NCBI GenBank assembly: GCA_905250885.1
Contig: CAJNOQ010000157.1
Span: forward strand, 1 to 64,000
Source of the DNA: Didymodactylos carnosus
Taxonomy: Eukaryota; Rotifera; Eurotatoria; Philodinida; Philodinidae
Direction of reading: 5' to 3'
Length of the DNA: 64,000 bases
Part shown: piece by piece, positions 60,551 through 64,000 of the stretch
How positions within the stretch are numbered: the stretch's first letter is position 1
Layout of the letters: each line of letters starts with the position of its first letter
Translations under genes and position numbers: made by a program
Notes under the pieces: generated by a model
What the model saw: only the letters and a program-made list of their open reading frames with translations
The model's database searches: none
What the model was told of the DNA's origin: nothing

Positions 60551-62138
60551 AGCTTCGAGTCTTATAACTTCTAGCACGCACAAATATCTATAAATACAAT
60601 AACTAAACAGTCTCTTTATATACATTTTAAACGTCTTAAATGTAGAGCAGTATTTTGTTAAAAGATTGAGTCGAAATTATAAAAAAGTGGACAGTGAGAG
60701 TGGTAAAGCGTATGACGGCTATTACCTTCTTATAGAAAGGATCCCCAGTTTCCAGTGAATTGAAAGAAACAATTTGATTTTGATTGCTGAAGATGAATGA
60801 TAACAAATATATGATCTAGCTGCCGCCTCTTGCCTAGAAAGACGTAACTAGTCTCAGTAAGGTACTAGTTTGTCTAGCGGAATAACGTAAGTAAAAATGA
60901 TATCCAATATAGTGTCTAAACGGTAATGTTTCTACATATTAGCATACGTATCTATCTCTGTTACTCGTAACTTAGATCTACAGTCGAGAAGAACTACGTA
61001 AATCTAGAAAATTACATAATAACACACCTAATCATCAATACCTCAATACACACAGCGAAAAGACTATAATAGAATATTTAGAATAAAAACATAAACTTTT
61101 CTTTCACCTGTCTTTGTTCAATTGCCGTATAGGACAGGCACGCCTTTATGAGATCAAATTTACACAAGGTTAAGATTCTATCTATACCGAATTCGCATTA
61201 AATGCTGTGTAAAATCAAGGATAACTATTCACAACCATCCATATACAGGTAGATTTTATACTGTACTAAATTACGAGAAGTGGGTGTTAGTAGAGACTTT
61301 TCTTCACTACCAGCATATATTAACGAGATAACTATCGTGTACATTCATTCTTTAATAAAAATAACATTAGTTTTTTTGCTTTTTTTCTGTTTATTCAATC
61401 TTGTTTTCACTCAGACCCCGCTCAATATAAGAAATAATATCATTTTACTCGCCCACTGCTAAATGTCTGCATTGCAAATGTCAACATTTCACTCTAATAA
61501 AGTCAGATAAAAAATGGTAGCATATTTAATTCCAACCTTCTTTTTCAAGAAAGAAATATAACAATAAATCACTAACGAGACAACATATCCAAGTGTGACT
61601 CCCACTTGGATATGTTCCCTCATGAGCTGAATAGAAAGTTTTCACATTGTATAAAAAAACAATTATTACATATAGGTACATAAAAAAAGTTAACGGTGAT
61701 AAAAGGATGAAGTTCCACAAATTCTAAATAGAACAGTATGTTTGTTTTTAGGCTTTCAATATGGATAAATAGAAAAAACATTGAATTGATTTAAGGGCAA
61801 AAATCGAAGTACGAAAATAAGTGTAAGCACAGCAGATATAAATTTGCTGTCGTTACACTTACTTTCTTAAATAGAAACGAGTGAACAAACTTTAAGCGTA
61901 ACCGCGCAATCATGAATACAATCGAAGATAGTTTATTATAACAAAGTATCAGAAATTAACTGAGAGTGCTCGTATATTTTGAAAAACATTCAAACCAACA
62001 AAAAAAAACAATCACTGTATTCCTTAACGCTTTGTACACAGAAAAAAGAAATTTTAAGGCAACTTTGGCGATACGAATACTTGATTACAAAAAAGTAATA
62101 AACAAACATATGTTTTTACTAGAAAGAGAGGATTTCAT
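60551..62138. other. Intergenic stretch, one perfect hairpin
   Basis: No gene is seen between the repeat nest and ATG4. The only structure noted is the 14-bp stem at 61582-61616. The 3' untranslated part of ATG4 should lie just below 62139. Confidence 0.4.
61582..61616. repeat. Perfect 14-bp hairpin
   Basis: AACATATCCAAGTG (61582-61595) and CACTTGGATATGTT (61603-61616) form a perfect stem with a 7-nt loop. Its role is unknown. It is about 0.5 kb past the ATG4 stop. Confidence 0.7.
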
Positions 62139-63955
62139 TCAAACAACTTCAAAATCATCATCAGAGTCCAATGTAACAACTAAAGAAAAATCAAAAACAT
62201 CAGATAATGGAAGCTCGCTTTTCTACTATCCATAAAACAATGACGTCATCAAGAATATGACTCGCTCGCTACATACCTTCGCTATGTGCAATATTTTGAG
62301 CGTGTGCGTCAAATGGATTTGAATCACATATTTCAAACATTGGACGTTTAGTTGTCTCGATTAAATTCTAAACGAAATCAAAAAATGATCAATAGAAAAA
62401 TCAGGAAAATCTTTTATAACGTATGCTTCTACCATCATTCGTTTCATTTTTACTCGACATCTTCACACGCAGTCACGAGACTGGATTCAAAGTGTACTTA
62501 CTTTTCTTAGTTTTCCAATAAGATCGTCAAAATCAGCTTCTGTTTTACATGCAAAACCCTAAAAAAATTGGAACAAATTGACTAAAATTTGAAAAAAGAT
62601 CAAAAGATGAAAATGTTTTACCAAAGCCAAAGATGGATCAAGTCCAGAAAACTTCATACGATTAATACGATCGCAGTGATATGTCATATCATCCATTTGT
62701 GTAGTAGTATCAACATAGGACTGAGTAACATGTGGATCAAGATAGAGTAATTCATATGGATCTGAAACAAAGGACAAAAATAGATTATGTAGTTAATAAA
62801 ATAAAACATAAACTCATACCTAAATAGCCCACAAAATAATGTGCATGATTTGGCTTTCCACCAATACATCCAAGAGTTTGAGGTATTTTGAAACAGATCT
62901 AAATAATAAATATTGTCTTGATAATGAATAAAATAAATAAATAAATAAAACAACAAACCATACTTTTAATTGTTCAATATACTCTATATTGACATCACTC
63001 AAACCTAATCTTAGTGGAATAATCAATATCAGTGGTTTCCAATTTGTCGATTGTTGTTGTGATTGCTGTTCGGATTTTTTATTATTTCGTGCAATAATCG
63101 ACTGTGACTGCTGTTTTGAACCAAGACGACATTGTTTTACTGAAAAAGGGAAGCAAATAAGATAGTAAATAACAAATTTTAGAGATGTTACACTTACAAA
63201 CATCGTCAATAATGAGTGTATTGTCCATTGCAACATGTACAACCACTTGCTTATCAAATTCATTTGATGCTAAACGTCTAAATATAAAGGAAAAACAATT
63301 ATTTATCCGAGAGTTTAGTCTATTCTGGTCAGCAGAGATACCGACTTTTTGTTTGTTAATAAACAACAACAACAACACTTTATTCTATGGAAGTTAGTCA
63401 AATAGTTAAAAAATTATTTTTAAGAAAAAATATGTAATATTTCTTCAAGTGCTTAGATTTACTTCGTGGGAGATTTTTCTTTTGAAAGAAAAATAATTTA
63501 GAAATATTTTTTTGTTTACTTCAAAACTTGTGCAATTGTATTTGGTCCAAACCAATGACCAATGTCTTTTCCCTCTGATGCACCCATTTGTGCTAAAAAA
63601 AAAGAGTAGAACATATGTCTCATTTGTACAATATTAAAAACAATCAGTCTTCTTCTGGAACAGCAAGACCGAAAATTTACCACTACAAACCGATTTGATG
63701 TATAGAATAGGAGGAATGTCGTCTATCAATAAACATATTTAATATTTCCCAGTATGCTTTATCAGTTAAATTTGGATGCCAACGAAAATCTTGAATAGAA
63801 AAATGATTCTAAATTCTATGAAGATTATTTTTTGTCATTATACATACATCGTCCAGCTGGAAGAAAAAAACGAAGATATGCTTCTGCTAACATCATTTGT
63901 CCACATCTCATCATACAACCCCAACCAGTGTCTCTTGTCGGACCATTGGGACCAC
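62139..63955 (-). CDS. ATG4: ATG4 cysteine protease (autophagy), 3' exons, partial at window edge
   Basis: Ten exons on the minus strand: 63955-63848, 63789-63691, 63592-63520, 63277-63198, 63139-62964, 62898-62820, 62761-62622, 62558-62502, 62367-62277 and 62179-62139 (TGA). Phases agree throughout. ATG4 cleaves the C-terminus of ATG8/LC3 proteins and removes lipid from them. The active-site Cys lies in DTGWGCMMRCGQMM, the substrate-groove segment is YSIHQIAQMGASEGKDIGHW with FGPNTIAQVL, and the catalytic Asp/His pair is in LLYLDPHVTQ. LGCIGGKPNHAHYFVGYL and LDPSLALGFACKTEADFDDL are also family hallmarks. The last 41-nt exon encodes VTLDSDDDFEVV, whose acidic run plus FEVV fits the C-terminal LC3-interacting motif of ATG4. 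A Gln/Ser-rich insertion (SEQQSQQQST) precedes WKPLILIIPLRLG. The N-terminal exons lie beyond base 64000. Confidence 0.93.
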
Positions 63956-64000
63956 CTACACATAGTGAAAAATATACTAGATAGCTACTTTTAATTTAAA

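Noticed and set aside
63776-63994. 72-codon plus-strand frame at the window end
   Set aside because: It is antisense to ATG4 exons whose splice sites and motifs are clear.
1-64000. CRISPR arrays, bacterial operons and origins
   Set aside because: The window is spliced eukaryotic DNA; no spaced direct-repeat array or bacterial gene order was seen.

Overview
The window looks like nuclear DNA of an invertebrate animal, most likely a bdelloid rotifer (inference). It is strongly AT-rich, has spliced genes with GT-AG introns, carries many small inverted-repeat DNA transposons, and has a TPR plus ADP-ribosyltransferase gene of a type that is expanded in bdelloids. Animal orthologues are recognisable: ATG4, ZNHIT2, a cytoplasmic intermediate filament protein and a mitochondria-eating protein (MIEAP/SPATA18) domain. 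Every gene I can support lies on the minus strand.

Layout. 824-25361: exons that join in phase into one roughly 960-codon gene ending in a MIEAP domain; its introns of up to about 8 kb hold a LINE remnant, several inverted-repeat elements and three clusters of short palindromic words. 25380-33446: AT-rich, no gene seen. 33447-34918: a four-exon Asn/Gln/Ser-rich protein. 34919-42050: a gene desert with one clear MITE. 42055-45414: a nest of repeats (palindromic-word clusters, a tRNA-Lys-like sequence, a hAT-type MITE with a perfect 8-bp target duplication) and a TPR/ART gene lying between 71-bp inverted repeats. 46981-49005: a single-exon intermediate filament protein. 49750-53302: ZNHIT2, without a visible zinc finger. 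54401-54878: a small three-exon protein of unknown function. 56216-57367: an intronless type II membrane glycosyltransferase, possibly horizontally acquired. 58268-60550: nested inverted-repeat elements including a piggyBac-type MITE flanked by TTAA. 62139-63955: the 3' part of ATG4, which continues past the window edge.

Two genes suggest links to autophagy or mitochondrial quality control (ATG4 and the MIEAP-domain gene), but they are about 37 kb apart and nothing shows co-regulation. The most unusual signal is a set of unrelated-looking loci, each built from many degenerate copies of its own short palindrome: CAAGTACTTG, GTAGGATCCTAC, ACCGGT/AACGCGTT, GTAACNGTTAC and TTAATGGCCATTAA. Exon borders were read by eye from splice sites, frame and protein similarity; no alignment or database search was run.
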